This document shows, piece by piece, positions 1 to 9,550 of a stretch of 64,000 nucleotides of DNA (the stretch's first letter is position 1; each line of letters starts with the position of its first letter). The notes beneath the pieces are model-generated. The model made no database searches. It was given only the letters and a program-made list of their open reading frames with translations, and was not told where the DNA came from. A program made the position numbers and the translations under genes. The stretch covers positions 73,983,721 through 74,047,720 of the forward strand of contig JALMQS010000099.1 of the NCBI GenBank assembly GCA_024734495.1. The letters are read 5' to 3'. Origin of the DNA: Forficula auricularia (lineage: Eukaryota > Arthropoda > Insecta > Dermaptera > Forficulidae).

Positions 1-412
1 TTATTTATTGAACAGGCTCGGCCTTTTTTCGGACTACTAATCTCAGCTTATTTTTTGGACGGCCCTGTCTCTTTTCGGTCTACTAGTCCAGCTTATTTAT
101 TGGCCAGCCCGGCCTTTTTTCGGACTACTAATCCAGCTTATTTGTTGGCCAGTCCGGCCTTTTTCAGTCTACTAGTCCAGCTTATTTATTGGCCAGCCTT
201 GTCTTTTTTCGGTCTACTAGTCCAGCTTATTTATTGGCCAGTCTGGCTTTTTTCAGTCTACTAGTTCAGCTTATTTATTGGCCAGTCCGGCCTTTTTTCA
301 GTCTACTAGCCCAGCTTATTTATTGGCCAGCCCTGTCTTTTTTCGGTCTACTAATCCAGCTTATTTATTGGGCAGCCGGCCTTTTTTTGGTCTAATTTGC
401 CTGGGCTACCTA
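1..412. repeat. 45-bp minisatellite array, truncated by the window edge
   Basis: About eight to nine tandem units of roughly 45 bp, each containing CAGCTTATTTATTGGCCAG followed by a CCGGCCTTTTTTC-like block and a GTCTACTAGTCC-like block. The CAGCTTATT word recurs near 46, 89, 135, 178, 222, 267, 313 and 358. Because 45 is divisible by three the array stays open in several frames and encodes a repeating 15-residue peptide; this is a by-product of the period and there is no reason to call it a gene. The last unit runs into GGTCTAATTTGCCTGGGCTACC, and a single related monomer occurs at 29846-29890. Confidence 0.9.
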
Positions 413-979
413 AGTTAAGTATATTTTAAAAATTTCTTTTGAATTTCGAGAAAATAGGTTAAGGATTTCAGTCTGCCCGAGAGGCAATCTATTTAACAAA
501 CAAATGCGTGACTTAATAGAATAAAAATAGAGAACGAAGTAGGGAAGAATATTTCTGCCTAACGACTTTGATGAAACAGTAAAACTCAATTTTGAATAGA
601 AGGAAGTAGAGAAAATACTTCTTTTTTCTTTAATATTGTTTTCTTCATGAATTTTTTTCTTTTTAGCTTTTATTAAAAATATAAACCTATATATTGTAGC
701 CAGTAGAAATTAATCAACGAGAGGGAAAAAGTACGATTTATCTAAACGTATAAAATTCGTAGTATTTAATATTCTTTCCGTTGTTGTTGTTGTTGTTGTT
801 GTTGTTGTTCTTTATCTCTTGATATATATGCACACAGGGGTTGCTTTAATGGAGTTAAATGAGATCTTTTGTAGTCAAGAATGTGAATTCATTCAATTCA
901 GGTACTGCAAAAATTGAATTAGAAAAATTATATATGTTTTATCAAGAAAATATTCTGTTTTTTTTATTATTATCGAAGA
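413..979. other. AT-rich spacer with a TTG microsatellite
   Basis: No gene is visible. It holds a run of about nine TTG triplets at 780-809 and otherwise unstructured AT-rich sequence up to the assembly gap. Confidence 0.6.
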
Positions 980-1079
980 NNNNNNNNNNNNNNNNNNNNN
1001 NNNNNNNNNNNNNNNNNNNNNNNNNNNNNNNNNNNNNNNNNNNNNNNNNNNNNNNNNNNNNNNNNNNNNNNNNNNNNNN
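980..1079. other. Assembly gap of exactly 100 N
   Basis: One hundred consecutive N. A round 100 is the usual placeholder for a gap of unknown size. It cuts off the 5' side of the retrotransposon tail that begins at 1080, so that copy may be longer in the real genome. Confidence 0.99.
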
Positions 1080-1560
1080 AACGAGCCGTCAGGCTAATTG
1101 ACGATTCTACCCTCACCGACTCCCTCGACTCGCTAGCTCATCGAAGAGATGTCTCTGCCCTTTCCCTTTTCTATAGATACTATCACGGCAGGTGCTCTGA
1201 CGAGATAAAATCAATAATTCCCCCCAAAGCATGCTTTGCACGCAGCACACGTTTTGCCGACTCCCAACACTCTTTCGCTGTCAAATTGGAAAAGTGCCGG
1301 ACCACTTCATTCGCGAATACATATATCCCCATGACTTCAAGGAACTGGAACTCTCTCCCAACCTCTATCTTTCCCAGCACCTATGATCTTCAAACCTTCA
1401 AAACCAGGGTGCATAGACACCTGCGTCTACATCCTCTCTCTTAATCAACTTTCCCTTCTCTTCGGTAATGCAAGGGTCTTTCGAGATCCATAGGGGCTAC
1501 ATCTTTACTGGTGCACCCCTTCTTGCATTCGATTGCATTAAAAAAAAAAAAAAAAAAAAA
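1080..1560 (+). mobile_element. 3' end of a non-LTR retrotransposon, copy 1
   Basis: From the gap to the stop at 1442-1444 one frame is fully open and encodes the C-terminal 120 residues of a LINE ORF2-type protein. The order is RAVRLIDDSTLTDSLDSL, then DVSALSLFYRYYHGRCSDEI, then TSRNWNSLP, then YDLQTFKTRVHRHLRLHPLS. This tail (QKRA-x-RLI, then xRNWNSLP, then a terminal TFK-x-R-x-HR-x-L) is typical of arthropod Jockey/CR1-group elements. A 3' UTR of about 95 nt follows, with the complementary words AATGCAAG and CTTGCATT enclosing a GC-rich stem, and then poly(A) from 1540. It is the best preserved of the copies here. The clade is inferred from memory of the family. Confidence 0.85.
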
Positions 1561-2003
1561 AAATATATAGGGACAATTTTTATTTTTTACATTCAATTTG
1601 ATTAATAAATAAATAAATTTCAATGTTTAATTATTACTAGCTTCATTGGTTTCATATTAATTTTAACATATCTCAATTCAATAGTCTAAATACATCATTT
1701 ATACCATAATATTTATCATTAAAAATGCTTTTAAAAATTAAAAAAAAAAATATAAATACTGAATTCATAATTTAATAAAAATTTAAAATATTTTTTTCTA
1801 TATAATGTTAATTTTGTTAAAAGATGATTAATTTGAAAAATTACTATTTGAACCGAAAATTTTATATATCCTATCACGAGACTTCAATTAAGAAAAACAT
1901 ATCTATAAGTATAATTTTAACTTTTGGTTTTATTTTTTATACACCTGCCACAAATAAGAGAAAACAGGTTATTTAATAAAGGAAACAATTCTTGTTCCTC
2001 TAA
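1561..2003. other. AT-rich sequence without recognisable feature
   Basis: Very AT-rich, with oligo(A) runs near 1738. No reading frame or repeat shared with the rest of the window was recognised. Confidence 0.5.
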
Positions 2004-2189
2004 GAGGCCGGTTGTATGTCGCAAAGTAAATGCTTTTTACAAGTGATAAAGGGTAGATGGTAAATGGAGAGACTGGGATTGCCAATCAGTTTCAGTTTCA
2101 GTGCCTGTCATCTGATTGGCCATCCCAGTCTCTCAGTTATCGCTGTCCCTTGTCACTTAGCCACTTTGCGACCTAACCGGCCCTAAATC
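2004..2189. mobile_element. PIF/Harbinger-like MITE, GGCCGGTTG ends
   Basis: A palindromic element. The left end GGCCGGTTGTATGTCGCAAA is mirrored by TTTGCGACCTAACCGGCCC at the right end. The arms continue inward through AGAGACTGGGAT and ATCCCAGTCTCT. A TAA lies on both sides (one extra base on the left), compatible with a 3-bp TWA target duplication. GGGCC-type termini with a TWA duplication are characteristic of PIF/Harbinger, but no transposase is present, so the superfamily is inferred. A relative with GGCCAGTTGTATGTCGG ends lies at 37548-38605. Confidence 0.7.
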
Positions 2190-2208
2190 TAATGGTATTC
2201 CTCTAGAT

Positions 2209-3463
2209 CAGTGGTTCCCAACCTGGGGGCGATCGCCGATTTGGGTTATCAGGGGGTCAATAAATAAGTTGGGGGCTATTGGGGGCGATGTGCATTCAAA
2301 GGAGGAAAAATTAAAGTAGAACCTGTACAGAGAAGTTGCCTGGAAGAAATCCACCAAGCACAAGGCAGCCATTGAATGAGGTAAAATAAAACAATAACAA
2401 AGTTTTCATTTATTTTTTTCAAATTTTAACTGTCAACTTTCTTAATTTTTCCAGATTCCAATTTAAAAATGAAAACATGTACTACTGTTTTTTAATGTAC
2501 GTCAATGATCTTGGTTAATTATTTCCTTCTTTGTTCTTAAAAAAAGAGCAGAGCTCATGGGGCTCATGAATAACGGCAAGACAAACCGTTTCTTATGAGG
2601 GCAATCTAATTAAATATATGATTAATTATGGAAAATGCTAGATATCTATAAATCTAAGAGTTTTAACAAAAAAGTGGTCAAGTAAACGTTCAAGTCAACA
2701 AAATTTCAAAGAGAATGAGATAGAAATCAAGTTACTAGGATCGTAGTGGTTTTCATTTTATGGAGGAAAAACTGCGATTTTTTGTTAAAAAAATTGCAGT
2801 TTTTCAAAACTTCAACCTCATAGCGGCACGGGTTACCATTATTCAATTAATATAAAACTTTGTTTGGATTGTATCAAAATTTAATCTAGTTTAAATAATG
2901 AGTAGAGTGGTCTTTGACGAAAATGTGCTCTTCATGGTCAAAGTGGGAAAAAAATCTAAAAAAGTGCGAATTTTTGTGAGTTTGAAGAAACAGAAAAAAT
3001 ACGACAAGTTTCAAATAGCGCTTGAGCCCAAACGGTTTGGCCATAGAAAAAACCTAAATGATGGAAATTTTTAGGAAATTTTATAAACTTTCATTTTTTT
3101 GAAAAAGGAAAATTATTTGCGAAAAGTTAATAGTTTTCTAGTTATAAGGAAAAACTGCCAAAAGGTGAGATTTTTTTACCTTTTTTTTTTTTGAATTTTT
3201 GATGGGATTCAGCACACCGCAAAATCATAAAGGGTCGAAGAAATTACAACTACTCACAAAACTTTCCGGGTAAAAACACAATTTAACTGAACTGTTTGTA
3301 TCTAATAAAAAAAATTCTCACAAAATATTTTGCTTTGTGGATTGAGCCCCCCATGAAAATTTTCTGGCTACGCCACTGCATACAATCAAAATGAAAAGGG
3401 GGCGATAGGTGTTAGACAACCTCCAGAAAGGGGAGATGGGCCAGAAAAGGTTGGGAACCACTG
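2209..3463. mobile_element. hAT-like non-autonomous element with 8-bp target duplication
   Basis: The ends are CAGTGGTTCCCAACCT at the left and AGGTTGGGAACCACTG at the right. They are flanked by CTCTAGAT (2201-2208) and CTCTAGGA (3464-3471), a 6-of-8 match to an 8-bp duplication. CAGTGGTTCCCAACC termini and 8-bp duplications are hallmarks of hAT transposons. There is no transposase. The interior is a copy of family D (about 2540-3380), ending at a second hAT-type terminus, GCCAGAAAATTTTCATGGGG reversed, near 3345-3378. The element may therefore have captured, or been invaded by, another hAT-like repeat. Confidence 0.8.
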
Positions 3464-3479
3464 CTCTAGGAGAGTCACT

Positions 3480-3513
3480 TTTTATATTATTTTATTTTAT
3501 TTTATTTTATTCG
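3480..3513. repeat. TTTTA microsatellite
   Basis: A short run of pentanucleotide TTTTA units directly after the hAT target duplication. Confidence 0.8.
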
Positions 3514-3676
3514 GATATACGGGAGTTATCCCAGTTACAATATACATTTTTATACAATAAATTAACAATTTAACAAAACTAAAATACTAATTTATAGTCT
3601 TAATTATTTTTATAGAGAAAAGTTTGCGGAATTTAACATAATGTAATGTATTTATTTTTATTATATTTATATTATT

Positions 3677-4712
3677 TCATTTTTTTTTTATAAATTTTAT
3701 TAAACCAATTATTTTACATGAATCAATGTATACATTGTATTTTAGCTTCGACTCCGGAGATTACTACTCCACCATCGAGTAGTCCTTGATCATCTTTTAG
3801 TCGTTGTTTTTAATAAGAGGAAAAAACTAATTAAAGAAAAAAACCTCTTTTCCGATAATTATTCCAATACCATATTGTTCTTCTCTTTTTCACCCATTTC
3901 CAATCCAATCTATATTATTTTATTAAACCAATTATTTTACATTAATTAATGTATACATTGTATTTTAGCTTCGATTCCGGTGATTACTTCTCCACCATCG
4001 AGTGTCCTTGATCATCTTTAGTCCTTGTTTTTAATAAGAGGAAAAATCTAATTAAGATAAAAAAACCTCTTTTCCGATAATTATTTCAATTCCATTATTC
4101 CCCAATCAGTCGATTGGTTTGCTAATCTATCTTCATCGTCATCGTTCCCCTCTCAATCTATATTATTTCATTTTTTTTTTTTTTATAAATTTTATTAAAC
4201 CAATTATTTTACATTAATTAATGTATACATTGTATTTTTTGCTTCGATTCCGGAGATAACTTCTCCACCATCGAGTGTCCTGTATTCATCTTTAGTCCTT
4301 GTTTTTAATAAGAGGAAAAATCTAATTAGATAAACAAACCATCTTTTCCGATAATTATTTCAATTCCATTATACCCCAATCAAGTCGATTGGTCCCATCT
4401 CAATCATATCTCTCTCTCTCACCAATCTCTATTATCTCATTATTTTTTTTTTTTTTTTTTTTATAAATTTTATTAAACCAATTATTTGCATTAATTAATG
4501 TTTGCCTTGTATTTTAGCTTCGATTTCGGAGATAGCCTCCTCGAGTGTCCTTATTCATATTTAGTCCGTGTTTTTAATAAGAGGAAAAATCTAATTAGAT
4601 AAAAAAACCTCTTTTCCGATAATTATTTAATTCCATTATTCCCCAATCAAGTCGATTGGTTAATCTTCCGTCCTCTCTCCTCTCTACCAACATTTCGTAT
4701 CCGGATTGAGTG
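3677..4712 (-). mobile_element. Four stacked copies of a poly(A) short retroposon ('family J')
   Basis: Four head-to-tail copies in antisense orientation start near 3680, 3920, 4170 and 4443; three of them begin with a poly(T) run, the second having lost it. Each has the same ~220-bp body: AATAAA-like TTTATTAAACC, then CTTCGATT-C-GGAGAT, then CTCCACCATCGAGTGTCCT, then a hairpin of AAGAGG and CCTCTT, then CCCCAATCAAGTCGATTGG. TATATTATTTCA-like words recur at the junctions, suggesting repeated insertion into the same duplicated target. The array is bracketed by ~40-bp direct repeats (3600-3637 and 4720-4757) sharing ATTTTTATAGAGAAA and TTGCGGAATTTAAC. Single copies with clean target duplications are at 13.2, 13.4, 33.6, 41.5 and 47.3 kb. 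Confidence 0.85.
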
Positions 4713-4762
4713 GTTAACTAATTATTTTTATAGAGAAATGATTGCGGAATTTAACGAGACAA

Positions 4763-5654
4763 AAGTCACATTAATAGATAGATAAATAGTACACAGATAG
4801 ATACATACAAGTGAAGCTAATATAAAGCATGTAATAATATAATACAATCTATTAGACATTTAATCGTAGTGTGAGCAATATCTTTGATATCCCTCACACT
4901 ACATGAAAAGAAGTCCAATTGTGAGGAGTTTGCCTTAGCATCACTACATTATTATTATAAAACTTAATTTGCATAACACGCATGTGTGATAACATAGGTA
5001 AATCTAATTTTTAGAAGACCTTCTTGGTTCAATGGAATCATCGTATCCCGTGAAAATATGTATATTTTCTTGTTTGCAAACTTCAAGCTTAATTTGTGAT
5101 TTTTTTCTCTTTTTTTTTTTTTTATTATCCTCAGTCAAAAAACCAATTTAAAATTGATTTTCGTAAAAAGAAAGTGAAAGTCAAAGAAAACGATTGAGGA
5201 ATGAAAAGTAATTGCAAACAAGAAGTACACGCTCGGATTTCTCTTTCTCTGTGTATTTTTTAAATTGAGATTTAGATAACAAATTCGAACAACAACATAA
5301 AATTAAATGAACAAAATAAATTATTTCTAGAAGGTCTCGTCGCTTCTTTCCTTTTTTATTGAATTAAAGAATAAAAATTTATGTTTGAAATATATTTAAA
5401 AGGGAGAAAAGAAAAAATATAAATAAAATAAAAGCGACACAAATAACTTAATGTATGGTAAATAGTAATGGTCTTGCTGTAAAACAAGAAATATTCGAAT
5501 CAAACATATCTGTATTTTTAACACAATGTTTTCTACATTTGATTCAATCGCGAATCTAATATAGGGAATTTTTGTCAAATATTGAGTGAAAATAATATTT
5601 GAACTTATATATGTATTTCTAACTTGAAATAATGATATTAAATAAATTTTTTAT
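4763..5654. other. AT-rich spacer with a weak palindrome
   Basis: No gene is visible. Short mirrored words occur (TTCTTGTTTGCAAAC near 5067 against GCAAACAAGAAG near 5213; AGAAGACCTTC near 5015 against AGAAGGTCTC near 5328), suggesting a decayed palindromic element of about 330 bp. Confidence 0.4.
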
Positions 5655-5656
5655 CC

Positions 5657-6001
5657 TCATTAATATATCAAAGAATAATTGATACGTCAACGAGAATTAT
5701 TTTGACCGCGCTGATTTGAAAAAGATATTTTTATCTCGCGAGACTACTGCGGATTACGCTATTGGAGTCTGCGGAGTATTAAGTCTGGACCAAGAGAGAA
5801 AAAGATGCGATCCACTTAGCTACAATCCAATGTCATTTCGCGTATAGCCCGCTAGACATTCGGATGGATCACCAAGTGAATTTGAAATCTCAGATGTTAT
5901 ATATTCGATTTCCCAGTCCAAAGAAAAAAAAATATCTTTTTCAAATCAGCGCGGTCAAATAATTCTCGTTGACATGTCAATTCTTTGATATATTAAGAGA
6001 T
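5657..6001. mobile_element. Palindromic MITE ('family G'), copy 1
   Basis: Inverted arms of about 65 bp: AGAATAATTGATACGTCAAC and GACCGCGCTGATTTGAAAAA near the left end are mirrored by TTTTTCAAATCAGCGCGGTC and GTTGACATGTCAATTCTTTG near the right end. The unique centre contains GTCTGCGGAGTATTAAGTCT and TTCGCGTATAGCCCGC. A second, more decayed copy lies at 16868-17115. Non-coding; superfamily not assigned. Confidence 0.75.
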
Positions 6002-7149
6002 AAAAAGTATTTAATATCTGTATTTTTATTTGGAATTTTATATATATACTAATATATAAATTAGTAGTCAATAAAACAAGGAATTATGATGAGTTCTGGA
6101 TAGAGTAGCACTAATTGACCGGCAGTGACCGGAATTACGAGCTAATGAGAGGAGACGACCGCCCAGTGCAGAGGACAGAGAGAGAGCCAAGAACACACTT
6201 CTATATACATGCTGCTACACATATACAAGCTAGTCAAGTCTTCACTGAATATACAAGTCAGCCTTCGTATACACACAATACACACTTCATTCGATTTTCA
6301 CCTAGACAATACACATTCCGAGTCTAGTCTTACTAGGTGTATACATACATATTATTATTACCACGAGAGAAGCCGGGAGCTGCAAATTCTACTTATATAT
6401 ATGTTCTATATTCTTTTCTTCATCGAGCAACCTTCGTGATCTAAGGCACGATAATGTGTGATACACGTTCGATCGTCATATAACAAGGACTACCGGCATA
6501 CAAGGCGCATTACCGCTGATATACAGGGTGTCCCAAAAGTCAAGGATCAAACGTGAACAACGAGATAGGTGAGTTCAGGATTGTCCAAAATAAATAAATT
6601 TTTTTAAATAAAACTCTCTTAGTTTTCGAGTTATGGGCATTTTTTGAAAACGGTGAAAATCGCTACCCTGCTCTAAATATTTGAATGCTGTGGCTACGAA
6701 TTTTCATATTTTATAATTCTAATTTTTGTTACGGAATCCTGAATAATACTGCTATCGATCACAAAACAGAAAATAACTAAGAGTATTATACTTTCTGAGA
6801 AAAAAATTTTTTTATCAGATTCATGTGTCAAAAAATTTTAATCAGCTAACTTTGACTCTTGATATCTTAAAAAAAAACTGTGTCAAACAATAATGGAATT
6901 ATCTAAAAATTGACGCATTTAATCAAAATTTCAAAATAGTATAAAACATTCCACTTTTTTAAAAAACAAAAAATAATATTTGCATTTTTATGCGAAAGAA
7001 ACTAATTTCAAAACACAATTCGTAATTGGCTAAAGGGTAGAATTTAACATGAAAACTAATTTAATTTATTAAAATATTTTTATTCAATTAAAGATTTTTG
7101 AAAAAATCTTAAATAGTTGAATAAAATATTTATTTATTTATTTATTCAA

Positions 7150-7312
7150 TTAAAGTAAATGTTCAAAATGTCCGCCACGAGCACGAATGCACATTTTACA
7201 TCGTCTAAGAAAGGACCGCCTGACACGAGTCTTGCATTTCTTCGACAATTTATTTCTTCTTTTGCTTCAGAGATTCTTTGTTTAAGTTGGGCTAGGTTAT
7301 CTATTCGCTTTG
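7150..7312 (-). pseudogene. C-terminal remnant of a DDE transposase, left arm and spacer
   Basis: On the minus strand the spacer reads RIDNLAQLKQRISEAKEEI in one frame. A neighbouring frame continues as IVEEMQDSCQAV, and a third ends as RRCKMCIRARGGHFEHLL with a stop at 7150-7152. At least two single-base frameshifts separate the segments. A final helix followed by a cysteine-containing GGHFEHLL-type end is what I know from insect IS630/Tc1-like transposases, so this is very probably their C-terminus. The catalytic domain is absent. It lies in the 3' half of the source transposon, immediately upstream of the long terminal arm. Confidence 0.7.
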
Positions 7313-7408
7313 AATAAACTTTTTCTTTTACTCGTGAGGCGGTCCTTTCTTAGACGATGTAAAATGTGCATTCGTGCTCGTGGCGGACATTTTGAACATT
7401 TACTTTAA
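7286..7408 (+). pseudogene. Inverted second copy of the transposase C-terminus, right arm
   Basis: Forty codons from an in-frame TAA (7283-7285) to the stop at 7406-7408, ending RRCKMCIRARGGHFEHLL, identical to the left-arm version in its last residues. The codons upstream of about 7335 belong to the spacer read antisense and are not transposase. This is a duplicate created by the palindrome, not a gene. Confidence 0.7.
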
Positions 7409-8121
7409 TTGAATAAATAAATAAATAAATATTTTATTCAACTATTTAAGATTTTTTTCAAAAATCTTTAATTGAATAAAAATATTTTAATAAATTAAAT
7501 TAGTTTTCATGTTAAATTCTACCCTTTAGCCAATTACGAATTGTGTTTTGAAATTAGTTTCTTTCGCATAAAAATGCAAATATTATTTTTTGTTTTTTAA
7601 AAAAGTGGAATGTTTTATACCATTTTGAAATCTTGATTAAATGCGTCAATTTTTTAGATAATTTGCCATTATTGTTTGACACAGTTTTTTTTTAAGATAT
7701 CAAGAGTCAAAGTTTACTGATTAAAATTTTTTGACACATGAATCTGATAAAAATATTTTTTTCTCAAAAAGTATAATACTCTTAGTTATTTTCTGTTTTG
7801 TGATCGATAGCAGTATTATTCAGGATTCCGTAACAAAAATTAGAATTATAAAATATGAAAATTCGTAGCCACAGCATTCAAATATTTAGAGCAGGGTAGC
7901 GATTTTCACGGTTTTCAAAAAAATGCCCATAACTCGAAAACTAAGAGAGTTTTATTTAAAAAAAATTTTATTTTGGACAATCCTGAACTCACCTATCTCG
8001 TGTTCACGTTTGATCCTTGACTTTTGGGACACCCTGTATATATAATTATCTACATGAGACCCGAGAAGCACACCTTCGAAGTCGGCACTCAAACCCGTTA
8101 TATATATATATATATATTATA

Positions 8122-9381
8122 AGGTTGGCAACTAAGTAATTGCGGATTTCACTCATAGATGGCTTCAGTTGAATTTTTAGGTTTGCTGGCGTAGTCCAAA
8201 TGTAAAACACATTTTGTTATTTGATAGTTGGCAATTCAGCTGTCAATCAGTAAAAAAAGTTTTTTGATCGGTTGCGTAGTTTTCGTTTGGCGTTCGTTGA
8301 AAAATGGAAAATCAAAAGGAACATTTTCGTCATATTTTGCTTTTTTATTTCCGCAAAGGGAAAAACGCATCGCAAGCTCACAAAAAGTTATGTGCTGTTT
8401 ATGGCGACGAAGCCTTTAAAGAACGGCAGTGTCAAAATTGGTTTGCCAAATTTCGTTCTGGTGATTTTTCACTCAAAGATGAAAAACGCTCTGGTCGTCC
8501 AGTTGAAGTTGATGACGACCTAATCAAAGCAATAATCGATTCGGATCGTCACAGTACAACACGTGAGATTGCAGAGAAGCTTCATGTATCACATACATGC
8601 ATTGAAAATCACTTAAAACAACTTGGCTATGTTCAAAAACTCGATACATGGGTTCCTCACGAACTGAAAGAAACGCATTTAACGCAACGCATTAACAGCT
8701 GCGATTTGCTAAAGAAACGTAATGAAAATGATCCATTTTTAAAACGACTGATAACTGGCAATGAAAAATGGGTTGTTTACAACAATATCAAGCGGAAAAG
8801 ATCGTGGAGCAGGCCAGGTGAACCAGCTCAAACAACATCAAAAGCTGGTATTCATCAAAAGAAGGTTTTGTTATCAGTTTGGTGGGATTACAAAGGAATT
8901 GTCTACTTTGAACTCTTACCACCCAACCGAACGATCAATTCTGTTGTCTACATTGAACAACTAACGAAATTAAACAATGCAGTTGAAGAAAAGCGGGCCG
9001 AATTGACAAATCGAAAAGGTGTTGTATTCCATCATGACAATGCAAGGCCACACACATCTTTGGTCACTCGGCAAAAATTATTGGAGCTTGGTTGGGATGT
9101 TTTGCCACATCCACCATATAGTCCTGACCTTGCACCATCTGATTACTTTTTATTTCGATCTTTACAAAACTCCTTGAATGGTAAAAATTTCAATAATGAT
9201 GATGATGTTAAATCGTACCTGATTCAGTTTTTTGCTAATAAAAACCAGAAGTTTTATGAACCTGGGATTATGATGCTGCCTGGAAGATGGCAAAAGGTCA
9301 TTGATCAAAATGGGCAATACATTACAGAATAAAGTTATTTAGTTCCATAAAAAATCCGCAATTACTTAGTTGCCAATCCAA
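8122..9381 (+). mobile_element. Mariner transposon, nearly intact
   Basis: Terminal inverted repeats of about 28 bp: TTGGCAACTAAGTAATTGCG at 8125 and its complement CGCAATTACTTAGTTGCCAA at 9357. TA lies at both borders (8120-8121 and 9382-9383). Length is about 1.26 kb, normal for mariner. The termini and protein resemble the mellifera subfamily as I remember it. It is inserted in the solo LTR beside a TA microsatellite. The full reading frame and well-matched ends indicate a fairly recent arrival. Confidence 0.92.
8304..9332 (+). CDS. Mariner transposase with full frame but mutated first catalytic Asp
   Basis: 342 residues, ATG at 8304, stop at 9330-9332; mariner transposases are usually 330-360 residues. 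It would bind its terminal repeats and cut and paste the element in the nucleus. Visible in order: an N-terminal bipartite helix-turn-helix region (about residues 1-110, with QCQNWFAKFRSGDFSLKDEK and GRP), the linker signature WVPHEL (about 120), TGNEKW (residue 153 = N), HHDNARPH with the second Asp, and YSPDLAPSDYFLF with the third Asp 35 residues later. That is the DD34D spacing. The first Asp, normally in TGDEKW, is AAT (8760-8762), one G-to-A change from GAT. Known mariner biochemistry predicts that this abolishes cleavage, although DNA binding and dimerisation could persist. No frameshift or stop is present. Confidence 0.93.
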   Translation: MENQKEHFRHILLFYFRKGKNASQAHKKLCAVYGDEAFKERQCQNWFAKFRSGDFSLKDEKRSGRPVEVDDDLIKAIIDSDRHSTTREIAEKLHVSHTCIENHLKQLGYVQKLDTWVPHELKETHLTQRINSCDLLKKRNENDPFLKRLITGNEKWVVYNNIKRKRSWSRPGEPAQTTSKAGIHQKKVLLSVWWDYKGIVYFELLPPNRTINSVVYIEQLTKLNNAVEEKRAELTNRKGVVFHHDNARPHTSLVTRQKLLELGWDVLPHPPYSPDLAPSDYFLFRSLQNSLNGKNFNNDDDVKSYLIQFFANKNQKFYEPGIMMLPGRWQKVIDQNGQYITE

Positions 9382-9550
9382 TATTTTCACCGGCCGTTCT
9401 TCAGCAGCGACAAGTCTATCAATAAACCATCCCGCTGGACCCAACAGAGTTTACCGTGTACGATACTCTCTACCTCACCTCAACTAATTGTACTGCTCAG
9501 GAATAAACGTCCCATTGTCTTTTGCTAACTGTTGGTCTGTATTACAATTA

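Larger units (their letters stand above)
6528..8037. mobile_element. 1.5-kb foldback element with CAGGGTGTCCC ends
   Basis: A near-perfect inverted repeat. The left end is CAGGGTGTCCCAAAAGTCAA, mirrored at the right end by CTTTTGGGACACCCTG, with TA on both flanks. Each arm is about 690 bp and mismatches are few, so the palindrome is young. The ~110-bp spacer (about 7228-7335) is unique. TA targets fit the IS630/Tc1/mariner superfamily. The terminal part of a transposase ORF is present in both arms (see 7150-7312 and 7286-7408), so the element arose by inverted duplication of the 3' end of a coding transposon. Confidence 0.85.
6087..9546 (+). mobile_element. Solo LTR split by two nested transposons
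   Basis: TG at 6087-6088 and CA at 9545-9546 are flanked by ATTA on both sides (6083-6086 and 9547-9550), which is the signature of an LTR with a 4-bp target duplication. The LTR proper consists of 6087-6525, 8040-8121 and 9382-9546, about 685 bp. It is less AT-rich than its surroundings and has an AATAAA signal at 9502-9507, about 40 bp before the 3' end. No internal domain is present, so it is a solo LTR. A 4-bp duplication suits Ty3/gypsy, but the superfamily is inferred. The foldback at 6528-8037 and the mariner at 8122-9381 inserted later. Confidence 0.7.

Noticed and set aside
55..395. Open frames across the 1-412 array encoding a repeated 15-residue hydrophobic peptide
   Set aside because: The 45-bp period is a multiple of three, so frames stay open by arithmetic. 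There is no start context, no domain and no non-repeated flank.
1183..1380. 65-codon frame on the minus strand (MLGKIEVGREFQFLEVMGIY...), with near-identical frames at 17872-18138 and 37825-38022
   Set aside because: It is exactly antisense to the LINE C-terminal coding sequence in all three copies.
3677..4712. CRISPR-like array
   Set aside because: The repeats are ~220-bp poly(A) retroposons, the spacers are tiny junctions, and the genome is eukaryotic.
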